Source: Bacteroidota bacterium
GTDB taxonomy: Bacteria; Bacteroidota; Bacteroidia; Flavobacteriales; Flavobacteriaceae
Reading direction: 5' to 3'
Assembly (NCBI GenBank): GCA_023457535.1
Contig: JAEWLN010000072.1
Span: 1-13,908, forward strand
DNA length: 13,908 nucleotides
This document shows positions 1 to 7,039 of the stretch, piece after piece. The notes beneath the pieces are model-generated. The model worked only from the letters and a program-made list of their open reading frames with translations, was not told where the DNA came from and made no database searches. Position 1 is the stretch's first letter. Each line of letters starts with the position of its first letter. The position numbers were made by a program, and so were the translations under genes.

Positions 1-305
1 ATGGTATAAGATTTAATGACTTCGAGTTCGTTGTCCACATTGTTTTTGACGTTCTTCATCAGGCCGAGATCCTCAAATGCCGACAGTTCGGTTTGGAGTC
101 CGCCTTTGCGTTCATCGCGCACCAGAATTACGGTCGAGGCTTTGTAAAGCGGCACGCTGTAACGCAGATAAACCGCAGCAGCAGCCAAACAACACAGCGC
201 GCTAAGGACAAACCACTTCCAATTGACGAGGTATTTGTCGACCTGCTCGCGTATGTTCAAACTTTCATCGTGGGATTCTTTTTGTAGGGACGGATGGGAT
301 TCCAT
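1..305 (-). CDS. Wzc-type polysaccharide chain-length regulator / tyrosine autokinase, N-terminal part only
   Basis: The ATG is at 305-303 and the frame stays open to the left edge, giving 101 codons of a longer gene. The fragment begins MESHPSLQKESHDESLNIRE, followed by VDKYLVNWKWFVLSALC, a hydrophobic stretch at about residues 31-46, then YSVPLYKASTVILVRDE and an acidic region with NNVDNELEVIKSYT. This is the usual start of the Wzz/Wzc family: a short cytoplasmic tail, the first membrane helix, then the periplasmic domain beginning with a Y.A...ILV-type strand. Wzc proteins control chain length and work with the outer-membrane export channel; many carry a C-terminal BY-kinase domain, but that part lies outside the window. 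The gene starts 15 bases after the export lipoprotein, its expected partner, which supports the call. It could be a kinase-less Wzz. Confidence 0.85.
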   Translation of the reverse strand, partial: MESHPSLQKESHDESLNIREQVDKYLVNWKWFVLSALCCLAAAAVYLRYSVPLYKASTVILVRDERKGGLQTELSAFEDLGLMKNVKNNVDNELEVIKSYT

Positions 306-320
306 TAAGTTTGTTTTAGA

Positions 321-1082
321 TTATCGGGTCAGGACGACCACCAGGGTAGCAATTAATGATACGGCCGACAAAATCGCAAAAACGTTCGGCCCAATGACCG
401 ACGCATTGACGCGCGTTTTGTTCGGTTCGACATAAACTACATCATTTTGCGACAGGTAATAAAAGGGTGAATTCAAAAAGTCAGGTTGCGTAATGTCTAC
501 GCGGTTGTACGTTTTCTTGCCGTCCTTCTCGCGAATGACCAGCAGGTTGTCGCGCTTGCCGTAGATCGTCAAGTCTCCGCCAAGGCTCAAAGCTTCGAGC
601 AAAGTGACGCGTTCGCCTGCAATGTTGTACGAACCGGGTTTGGCTACTTCGCCCAGCACCGATATCTTGTAGTTGACAATCCTGAGGTCCACGATGGGCT
701 TTTGCACGTATTCGGTTACGGCGGCCACGAGTTTGTTATTGGCCTCGGTTCGCGTGAGCCCGCCCAGTTTGATCTTCCCGAGAATAGGAAAATCAATGTA
801 ACCCGCATTGTCGATCAGGTAAGTTCTGAGCCCGCGGTTTTCACTGTCCGAGCTCTGGATTTCCGGCAAATTGAACGGCGCGGCGATCTCCCGGCTTTCC
901 GTGCTGATTACAATCGACAGTAGATCGTCCGGTTGAAGTACGGGTTCATATACGGTCGCAGCGTCATAACTTTTGGCGCGGTCGATGCCTTGCAGGTACA
1001 CCACATCCTTTTTGGAGGCGCACGAAAAAATGAGCAGCGAAAGCACCGGCAGCAACAATCTGGTTATCGGGAAAATCTTCAT
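321..1082 (-). CDS. Wza-type polysaccharide export outer-membrane lipoprotein
   Basis: This is a 253-residue protein with a lipoprotein signal: basic start, hydrophobic core, and a lipobox IFSC ending at Cys21, followed by ASKKD. A Poly_export-type domain spans about residues 43-137 (YEPVLQPDDLLSIVIST, then YIDFPILGKIKLGGLT), and an SLBB-type domain spans about 138-200 (SVLGEVAKPGSYNI, then LLEALSLGGDL). It ends in a hydrophobic helix at about residues 228-251 with a short basic tail, comparable to the membrane-spanning C-terminal helix of Wza. The family forms the outer-membrane pore for capsule or exopolysaccharide. It is shorter than Escherichia coli Wza (about 380 residues), in line with compact Bacteroidota versions. 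It lies 46 bases downstream of the dehydratase gene and 15 bases upstream of the Wzc-like gene. The ATG at 1082 directly precedes the signal peptide. Confidence 0.92.
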   Translation of the reverse strand: MKIFPITRLLLPVLSLLIFSCASKKDVVYLQGIDRAKSYDAATVYEPVLQPDDLLSIVISTESREIAAPFNLPEIQSSDSENRGLRTYLIDNAGYIDFPILGKIKLGGLTRTEANNKLVAAVTEYVQKPIVDLRIVNYKISVLGEVAKPGSYNIAGERVTLLEALSLGGDLTIYGKRDNLLVIREKDGKKTYNRVDITQPDFLNSPFYYLSQNDVVYVEPNKTRVNASVIGPNVFAILSAVSLIATLVVVLTR

Positions 1083-1128
1083 ATTTGAGTTTTAACGTGC
1101 TAAATATAGCGCTTTTAGGTTCGGGCGA

Positions 1129-3075
1129 TCATTTGTCGAGGGTCTGAAACACCGAGTTCATGCTTTTGAATTCCGGAACGATTTTTTTCATCTTGGAAAC
1201 GATGTCCGCTGAACCGGCATTTTCAAAACACGACAACAAATCGAGAATATTGAGGCTGACCGATTCGAAATCGTCGCAAATCTCCTCGGCGATCATGATT
1301 TTTTCGTTGTGCGTAGGCAGCGTTTTGGAGGTGTCATTGAGCAATTCTTCGTACAGCTTTTCTCCAGGGCGCAATCCGATGATTTTGATTTCGATTTCTT
1401 TATCGGGCGTATATCCGGCCAATCGGATCATTTTTTTGGCCAGGTCCAGGATCTTGACCGGCTTGCCCATGTCAAAGATGAAAATCTCGCCCCCATTGCC
1501 CATTGCACCGGCTTCAAGCACGAGCTGACAAGCCTCCGGAATGGTCATAAAATAACGGATGATCTCCGGGTGCGTGATTGTAATAGGGCCGCCTTCTGCA
1601 ATTTGTTTGGTAAACAAAGGAACGATCGATCCGTTGGACCCTAATACGTTGCCAAAACGCGTGGTAATGAATTTGGTAACATGCGCCTTTTGCTGCTGCT
1701 TGCGCATTTCGTGCAGCGATTGCACGTATTTTTCAGCGATGCGCTTGCTTGCGCCCATCACGCTGCTGGGGTTGACGGCCTTGTCGGTCGAGACCATCAC
1801 AAAGCGCTCCACGTGGTATTTGACCGCGAGGTCCGCCAGGTTTTTGGTCCCCACTACATTGGTATACACGGCCTGCGCGGGATTCTCTTCCATGAGCGGC
1901 ACGTGTTTGTACGCCGCGGCATGGTAAACCACATCCGGCTTGTACGTTTGGAACACCTGCTCCATCAATTCCTTATTGCGGATGTCGGCCAGTTCATACG
2001 TAATGTTGACCAACTCGTGTTGGCCATTAATCTCCAGACTCAGGTTGTGCAGCGGTGTTTCGGCCTGGTCAAGCAAAATCAGGTGCAGCGGCTCAAAACC
2101 CAACACCTGACGCGTGATTTCGCTCCCGATGGATCCCGCGGCGCCGGTAATCAGAATCGTTTTGCCTTTGAGCTGCGAGGAAATCGAATACATGTTGAGC
2201 ACGATGGGTTTGCGCTCGAGCAAGTCTTCGATATCAAAATTTTTGACCTTGTTAGAAATTTGCTGCTCGTCTTCCCAATCGCTGATCAGTGGAACGGTAA
2301 ATACCTTAAAATTGTACTCTAGACATTCTTCGACGAGCGACACCGTTTCTTCGCGCGTGAGGCTTTTTTCTGCGATGATCAGCGCATCGGCTTTCATCGA
2401 TCGCAGCACGACGTGGATTTTTTTGTTTTGGTTCAGGATCGGCAAATTGAGGATGCTCTTGCCTACTTTATTCTGGTTGAATTTATCGACAAAACCCACT
2501 ACGCGAAAACGGCCCGGCGTTTCGGTACGCAAGGCATTGGCCACCGATATCGCATTGGCATCGGCGCCATAAATCACGGCATTGACGCGGCTTTTCCTGT
2601 CCTCGAACTGCATGTATTGCTCAAAGAAAAATTTGACCATGATGCGAAACAGGAACAACAGCAAAAACGAGATTACGTAACTTATGAACAGGCCCGTGGT
2701 CAGGAAAATTTGTTTGTGGAACGCAAAGATCGATGCATAGTTGAGCAACAGCAGCACCAGGTACGCCGTGGTAGTCGACACCAATAACTTGACCCCATCG
2801 ATAAATGTCGAATGCCTGATGATGCCCGCATAGGTGCGGTAAACCAGGAAACAACCCGCATTGACCAGTAAATTGATCAGCGTGCGCACCTCAAAATTGA
2901 CAGGACTGTTGAACTGCACGCTCAAACTGATGACGATCAGTTTGGTGATAATCACGGCAACGAGCACAATAAAAACGTCGATCGAAAAAATGATCCAGCG
3001 CGGCAGGTAGCCAATGTTTTGGAATCGTTTCCCCAACACGGAATTCTTTATAATTTCAAAAATGGATTCGGCCAT
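1129..3075 (-). CDS. Membrane-bound UDP-GlcNAc 4,6-dehydratase, WbpM/PglF/CapD family
   Basis: This 648-residue protein has about four N-terminal membrane segments (roughly residues 28-50, 66-80, 95-117 and 124-150). A first Rossmann-like CoA-binding-type region follows (about 163-290), then a C-terminal extended SDR domain. The NAD motif TGAAGSIG is at 310-317. The active-site stretch STDKAVNPSSVMGASKR (429-445) has Met440 where most SDR enzymes have Tyr, then Lys444; this Ser-Met-Lys arrangement is typical of WbpM and PglF. RPGEKLYEELL (569-579) is also family-specific. The enzymes convert UDP-GlcNAc to UDP-4-keto-6-deoxy-HexNAc, the precursor of QuiNAc, FucNAc and bacillosamine-type sugars. 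Full length and apparently intact. The ATG at 3075 is preceded by a predicted promoter in the 63-base gap. The 4,6-dehydratase role is more likely than a 5-epimerising relative, but the exact stereochemistry cannot be read. Confidence 0.95.
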   Translation of the reverse strand: MAESIFEIIKNSVLGKRFQNIGYLPRWIIFSIDVFIVLVAVIITKLIVISLSVQFNSPVNFEVRTLINLLVNAGCFLVYRTYAGIIRHSTFIDGVKLLVSTTTAYLVLLLLNYASIFAFHKQIFLTTGLFISYVISFLLLFLFRIMVKFFFEQYMQFEDRKSRVNAVIYGADANAISVANALRTETPGRFRVVGFVDKFNQNKVGKSILNLPILNQNKKIHVVLRSMKADALIIAEKSLTREETVSLVEECLEYNFKVFTVPLISDWEDEQQISNKVKNFDIEDLLERKPIVLNMYSISSQLKGKTILITGAAGSIGSEITRQVLGFEPLHLILLDQAETPLHNLSLEINGQHELVNITYELADIRNKELMEQVFQTYKPDVVYHAAAYKHVPLMEENPAQAVYTNVVGTKNLADLAVKYHVERFVMVSTDKAVNPSSVMGASKRIAEKYVQSLHEMRKQQQKAHVTKFITTRFGNVLGSNGSIVPLFTKQIAEGGPITITHPEIIRYFMTIPEACQLVLEAGAMGNGGEIFIFDMGKPVKILDLAKKMIRLAGYTPDKEIEIKIIGLRPGEKLYEELLNDTSKTLPTHNEKIMIAEEICDDFESVSLNILDLLSCFENAGSADIVSKMKKIVPEFKSMNSVFQTLDK

Positions 3076-3106
3076 GTAAGAGCAGCGTTAAACCTTCAAA
3101 TCTACG

Positions 3107-3137
3107 CAAATTTAAGATTTTATTAATATTTTTTCAA
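3107..3137 (-). promoter_or_regulatory. Predicted Bacteroidota-type promoter before the dehydratase-export genes
   Basis: On the minus strand, TTG at 3137-3135 is followed after 20 bases by TAAATTTG at 3114-3107. This fits the TTG-N(17-23)-TAnnTTTG pattern known for Flavobacterium and Bacteroides vegetative promoters. A second -7-like match, TAGATTTG at 3104-3097, lies ten bases further on but has no TTG at the right distance. The element sits in an AT-rich 63-base gap, and the expected start of transcription lies about 20-30 bases before the ATG at 3075. It would allow the dehydratase, export lipoprotein and Wzc-like genes to be expressed apart from the upstream genes. This is a pattern match only. 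Confidence 0.55.
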
Positions 3138-3138
3138 T

Positions 3139-4281
3139 CTATTTTTTAAGAAAAAAACGGTCGAATACCGCCGTAATCCTTTGTCGGTCGCTATCGGTGA
3201 GGTTTGAACCCGATGGCAGGCACAACCCGCCGTTAAACAACGCTTCACAAACGGCCCCGCCATAATACGGATACGATTTGAAAACAGGTTGCAAATGCAT
3301 GGGTTTCCACAGTGGCCTGCTCTCAATATTGGCCGCCTCGAGCGCAAGCCTCAAAGCCTCGCGGGTACGTCCGTGTTGCGGCTTGATGACAATCGCAGAA
3401 AGCCAGTGGTTCGAAACAAAATCGGGCGTAGGTTCGCTGAACACCGTTACGCCGTCCACGTTGGAAAAATAACCGGCGTAAAAATCATGCATCGCGCGTC
3501 GCAGCGCCACGTGTTCTTCGAGCACTTTCATTTGTCCGCGGCCTATTCCCGCACAAACATTGCTCAGTCGGTAATTGTAGCCCACGTGGCTGTGCTCGTA
3601 ATGTGGTGCCGCATCGCGCGCCTGTGTGGCCAGGAACACCGCGCGGTCCTTTTGCTGCTTCGTGCGGGTAACCAATGCGCCGCCGCCTGAAGTGGTGATA
3701 ATTTTGTTGCCGTTGAACGACAGTGCCGCCATATCGCCAAATGTGCCGCAACGCCTGCCTTTGTATGTGCTGCCAAGGGCCTCTGCACTATCCTCGAGCA
3801 CCGGTATGTTGTATTTTTGCGCAATCGACAGGATTTGATCGGCCTGGAACGGCATGCCATACAAATGAACACCAATGATGGCTTTGGGCGTTTTGCCGCG
3901 TGCGATCCGATCCTTTATCGCCTGTTCGAGCGCCTCGGGACAAATGTTCCAGGTTTGCGGCTCGCTGTCGACAAAAACAGGCGTCGCACCCAGATACAAT
4001 ATCGGATTGGCCGATGCAGAGAATGTAAAACTCTGGCAAATCACCTCATCGCCCGGCTGAACACCCAGCAACAGCAATCCCAAATGAATGGCAGCCGTAC
4101 CGGAGGAAAGCGCGGCGATATGCGTGCCGTGTTGCAGGAATTCTTCGAGGTCGGCTTCAAATCCGGTAACGTTGGGACCTAACGGCGCGACCCAATTGGT
4201 CCTGAATGTCTCGTTGACAAAGTGTTGCTCCTGGCCGCCCATGTGCGGGGAAGAAAGCCATATTTTTGAATTGTTTTCCAT
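3139..4281 (-). CDS. DegT/DnrJ/EryC1/StrS-family PLP-dependent sugar aminotransferase (PglE-like)
   Basis: The protein has 380 residues from the ATG at 4281. A longer reading from a TTG at 4320 is possible, but its 13 extra residues (PPYLERPQTEKN) look unlike the family, whereas MENNSKIWLSSPHMGGQE is a typical start. Family features, numbered from this ATG: ALSSGTAA (57-64) for phosphate binding, LEDSAEALGS (162-171) with Asp164 for the pyridine nitrogen, and SFNGNKIITTSGGG (188-201) with Lys193 as the likely PLP lysine. Such enzymes transfer an amino group, usually from glutamate, to a 4-keto nucleotide sugar. It lies just upstream of the 4,6-dehydratase in the direction of transcription, so the substrate is probably its 4-keto product, giving a UDP-4-amino-4,6-dideoxy-HexNAc as PglE does. 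Regiochemistry is not visible. It follows the HAD gene by 40 bases. Confidence 0.93.
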   Translation of the reverse strand: MENNSKIWLSSPHMGGQEQHFVNETFRTNWVAPLGPNVTGFEADLEEFLQHGTHIAALSSGTAAIHLGLLLLGVQPGDEVICQSFTFSASANPILYLGATPVFVDSEPQTWNICPEALEQAIKDRIARGKTPKAIIGVHLYGMPFQADQILSIAQKYNIPVLEDSAEALGSTYKGRRCGTFGDMAALSFNGNKIITTSGGGALVTRTKQQKDRAVFLATQARDAAPHYEHSHVGYNYRLSNVCAGIGRGQMKVLEEHVALRRAMHDFYAGYFSNVDGVTVFSEPTPDFVSNHWLSAIVIKPQHGRTREALRLALEAANIESRPLWKPMHLQPVFKSYPYYGGAVCEALFNGGLCLPSGSNLTDSDRQRITAVFDRFFLKK

Positions 4282-4321
4282 ATTTTTTTCTGTTTGCGGC
4301 CGTTCCAGATAAGGCGGCAAG

Positions 4322-4978
4322 TTAATGCGTGGATTGTAAGATGGGCTCGAGCTGGCTCAGGTGCGCGATTTTATGTTGCGGCAGGTAAGCCTTTTCGCGC
4401 GTAAAATCCTGACGGTGGATGTTTTGACCGTCGTCCAGCAGGCACACAGTGGTCCAGCCCAGCTTGTTGGGTGCGATAAAGTCCTTGGCTACATTATCGC
4501 TGATGTAAAAATAATGTTTTGTCCCCAATTCGTGGAACACTTCAAAATTGCGTTTGGACGGCTTCTCAGATCCGAATTCCTCCGATACCACGATCCTGTC
4601 AAACAAATGCCCGATATCGAGCGCCTTGATCTTATTGCGCTGCGTGATAGAGAAACCATCTGTTACCAAGCCCAGAAAATGCCCCTGGGCCTTGAGCCGG
4701 ATCAGCAGTTCGCGGCTTTCAGAAAGCGGATCGAACTTTGGGACGTGGTTGCGGTAAATGGCCTTAAGGTCTTCTTTGACCACATGCGGATAGCGCTGCA
4801 CCACATGGCCAAAAACGTCCTGCTTCCCCTGATACCAGCCAAACATCTCATCGAACAGGCCGTTGCAGGTGCTGTCGACATGGGCGGCAATTTCGCCGAA
4901 TGCCGATTTAAGGTAATCGATTTCCTTCACGAGCGTATCGTCAAGGTCAAATACGATGGTGTGCCGCACGGTGCTCAT
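4322..4978 (-). CDS. HAD-superfamily hydrolase (probable small-molecule phosphatase)
   Basis: This 218-residue protein carries the four HAD motifs: motif I FDLDDTL with Asp11 (nucleophile) and Asp13; motif II LVTDGFS with Thr106; motif III SEKPSKRNF with Lys139; and motif IV YISDNVAKDF with Asp161 and Asp166. An alpha-helical cap-1 insertion lies between motifs I and II (about residues 18-85), as in subfamily I phosphatases. All catalytic residues are present. Its ATG overlaps the stop of the ATP-grasp gene by four bases (ATGA), so translation of the two is probably coupled and they may act in one pathway. Possible roles are removal of phosphate from a precursor used by the ligase or clean-up of a by-product; the substrate cannot be told from sequence. 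It is 40 bases upstream of the aminotransferase gene. Confidence 0.9.
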   Translation of the reverse strand: MSTVRHTIVFDLDDTLVKEIDYLKSAFGEIAAHVDSTCNGLFDEMFGWYQGKQDVFGHVVQRYPHVVKEDLKAIYRNHVPKFDPLSESRELLIRLKAQGHFLGLVTDGFSITQRNKIKALDIGHLFDRIVVSEEFGSEKPSKRNFEVFHELGTKHYFYISDNVAKDFIAPNKLGWTTVCLLDDGQNIHRQDFTREKAYLPQHKIAHLSQLEPILQSTH

Positions 4979-5946
4979 GACTGGAATTGGTGTACGAGAA
5001 TTTCATCGTCATAGCGCAGCATCATCAAATCCTGCTCCCACTGGTCGAACTCGGGAACCACGGTTGCACCCAGCATGTATTCAGAGATGATCCACGCAGG
5101 GAAATTCGCCCCTGCCAGGTAACTGAGCGGATAGCCGCCGCCAAACCGCGGATTGATTTCGATGCCGTAGAGCGCACCGGTATCGTTGTGGACAAAAACC
5201 TGAAACGTGATGCAGCCGCGAAAACCGGGCACTGAGGCAAGCTTTTCCCAAAGCGCACCGATGAATGGCGCACGCGTGGTAACGGCTTTGTTGACTTCGC
5301 CGTCGCGCACCTCAAGGCGTTTTCTTGGAACGAAACACTTGAGTTGGGATTGGCTGTCATAATAAAGGTCGATGGTGTATTCTGTGAATTTTTGGTGGTC
5401 AAGGTATTCGAGGAACATCAGTTTTTCATTCGAAAAATGATAGTCGGTCAGCTGTGAGGCATCGGTGATCACGAAATTGTCTACGCTGCGGCTGCCGTCG
5501 TACGGTTTGAGGTACATCGGAAGGGTGTAATTGTTTTTGTCATACTCGCGCGCGCACCCAATTCCATATTGCTCAAAAAACCGGTGCGTGGCGCGTTTGT
5601 CGCGAAAAATACGCACCATCGGTTCGTCCGATACGACAATGGCAATCCCGTTCTGGCTGAACGCCTCGCGGTGTTGGGCCAAAATCAACAGTTCGGTATC
5701 GATCGTAGGGATAATCACCCGGATCCCGTGCGCGACCGAAAGCCGGAGCAATTCCGGGATGTACCCCGCATCGGACACACGCGGCAGCGCAAAATAAGCG
5801 TCGGCCACACGGCAGGCGGCCGCATAATCAGGGTTGGCATCGGCGGCAATGACTTTACCATCGGCGAAACGCCGTTTGAGCTCAGTTTGGAAAAAACGGA
5901 CGAGCGAAACCCTGCGCCCGGCCGATGTGATCAATATGTTATTCAT
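4975..5946 (-). CDS. ATP-grasp ligase, carbamoyl-phosphate-synthase-like
   Basis: The protein has 323 residues from the ATG at 5946. A TTG at 5967 would add seven residues but overlaps the preceding gene, while MNNILITSAGRRVSLV is the expected beta-strand/Gly start. It has an N-terminal Rossmann-like preATP-grasp fold (about 1-105), then the ATP-grasp domain with MYLKPYDGSRSV (144-155, probable ATP-binding Lys147), EYLDHQKFTEYTIDLYY (180-196), and the metal-binding GIEINPRFGGGYPLSY (261-276), containing the Glu-x-Asn-Pro-Arg typical of this fold. These enzymes activate a carboxylate as an acyl phosphate and join it to an amine or other nucleophile. In a polysaccharide locus this suggests amide attachment of an amino acid or other acid to a sugar, but this is inference. 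It starts 10 bases after the acyltransferase gene and overlaps the HAD gene by four bases. Confidence 0.9.
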   Translation of the reverse strand: MNNILITSAGRRVSLVRFFQTELKRRFADGKVIAADANPDYAAACRVADAYFALPRVSDAGYIPELLRLSVAHGIRVIIPTIDTELLILAQHREAFSQNGIAIVVSDEPMVRIFRDKRATHRFFEQYGIGCAREYDKNNYTLPMYLKPYDGSRSVDNFVITDASQLTDYHFSNEKLMFLEYLDHQKFTEYTIDLYYDSQSQLKCFVPRKRLEVRDGEVNKAVTTRAPFIGALWEKLASVPGFRGCITFQVFVHNDTGALYGIEINPRFGGGYPLSYLAGANFPAWIISEYMLGATVVPEFDQWEQDLMMLRYDDEILVHQFQS

Positions 5947-5956
5947 TTGTATTGCA

Positions 5957-7039
5957 TTAGGGTTCAACGGGTCTTCCGGTATTTTTTTTGATGTCGAACA
6001 GGCGTTTGAGCAATCGGCCCAACGGCAGTTCGATGAATTTGGCGATAAGGTGTGCTACAAGGGTCAGTATCGCTATCGGAATGACCGGCAGCAGCAAATC
6101 AGGAATCTGCGGGAAAAATGCATGCATTTTAACAGTGAGCGCGACGAGCGCATTTTCGTGTATCAGATACAACGGATAACTGACAAATCCGAAATACATA
6201 AAGAACGGATACTCGAAAACGGTCTTGAGCCGGTCATAACAAATCGTTGCGATAAAAAGTGCCAGGATGCCGACTGCCACGAAAAACACGTACCACGAAG
6301 TCCAATGGCTCAGCGCTGTAAAAATACTCGAAAAAACACCCACCGCGAACGCGTAGGTGAGCAACTTTTTGTCTTTCCCGACAAAATACAGATACGTCAG
6401 CGCGCCTGCAGCAAACCATCCGAAATGGTCAAAACTCAATTGCCGCAGTGCCATATCGGCTATTTTAACGATGCCGTTGTCAGTAAGCCTGCTCGCTACA
6501 TTAGCCGCCAAAGCAACGCCGAAAAGCGCCGAAATCCCTTGGATGGCCCGCATCCGGCCTGCGTAGAAATAGATCAACCCGAATACGATGTAGAACTTGA
6601 CCTCCACAAAAAGTGACCAGAACGCCCCTTCGAGCACCCCTTGCGGCGAACGGAATAGCAATTCGATCCAGCTGGGTTGCACAAACAACAGGCCCGGAAT
6701 CATGTCACGAAGTACGGGCGCGCCCATCGGACGCTCAGGCAATAAACCCGCCGTAGCATACAATAAAACGGTCGCAACCAACATGGCGGGAAAAAGCCGC
6801 AGCCATCTTTTGGAAATGAATTCTTTGAAGTTCTTACTTTTTTCGAGGCTCATCAGGATCACGAAACCTGAGATCAGGAAAAACAACTGCACGCCCAGCC
6901 AGCCTTTTTGGAACAGCGGAAAATGCGCATATTTGTCGCCAAAGGGCAAAAAATCTGTCCATCGGTTGAATACATGATACAATACCACCATAATGATGGC
7001 GAGCCCGCGGAATCCGTCCAAAAATTTAATTCGCATCAT
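5957..7039 (-). CDS. Acyltransferase-3 (OafA/YrhL-type) membrane O-acyltransferase
   Basis: This roughly 360-residue integral membrane protein has about ten hydrophobic segments. It opens with IKFLDGFRGLAIIMVVLYHV, showing the family's Arg-x10-His motif (Arg11 and His22 when counted from the ATG at 7039), and later KRWLRLFPAM. Acyltransferase-3 proteins transfer acetyl or other acyl groups from the cytoplasm to sugars of surface polysaccharides, so it probably O-acetylates this repeat unit or one of its precursors. The start is ambiguous: GTG at 7042, ATG at 7039 and ATG at 7036 are consecutive codons, and the stop of the previous gene (TGA, 7041-7039) overlaps them. I chose 7039, a TGATG coupling. 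There is no C-terminal SGNH hydrolase domain, unlike the longer OafA fusions. Confidence 0.9.
   Translation of the reverse strand: MMRIKFLDGFRGLAIIMVVLYHVFNRWTDFLPFGDKYAHFPLFQKGWLGVQLFFLISGFVILMSLEKSKNFKEFISKRWLRLFPAMLVATVLLYATAGLLPERPMGAPVLRDMIPGLLFVQPSWIELLFRSPQGVLEGAFWSLFVEVKFYIVFGLIYFYAGRMRAIQGISALFGVALAANVASRLTDNGIVKIADMALRQLSFDHFGWFAAGALTYLYFVGKDKKLLTYAFAVGVFSSIFTALSHWTSWYVFFVAVGILALFIATICYDRLKTVFEYPFFMYFGFVSYPLYLIHENALVALTVKMHAFFPQIPDLLLPVIPIAILTLVAHLIAKFIELPLGRLLKRLFDIKKNTGRPVEP

Noticed and set aside
1083..1128. Possible promoter or hairpin (GCTA-TATT-TAGC) before the export lipoprotein gene
   Set aside because: The -7-like TATATTTA lacks the final G and no TTG is well placed; the four-base stem is too weak to call.
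1681..2322. A 213-codon plus-strand open frame inside the dehydratase gene
   Set aside because: Antisense to the conserved SDR region; the translation is His/Arg/Val-rich and matches no family I know.
4282..4320. N-terminal extension of the aminotransferase from a TTG at 4320
   Set aside because: The extra residues are not family-like, the start is a rare codon, and the ATG at 4281 gives the standard N-terminus.
5834..6616. A 260-codon open frame on the plus strand across the acyltransferase gene
   Set aside because: It is antisense to a protein with clear family motifs and its translation is rich in Arg, Lys, Gln and Cys without any domain. It is a by-product of codon bias in the real gene.
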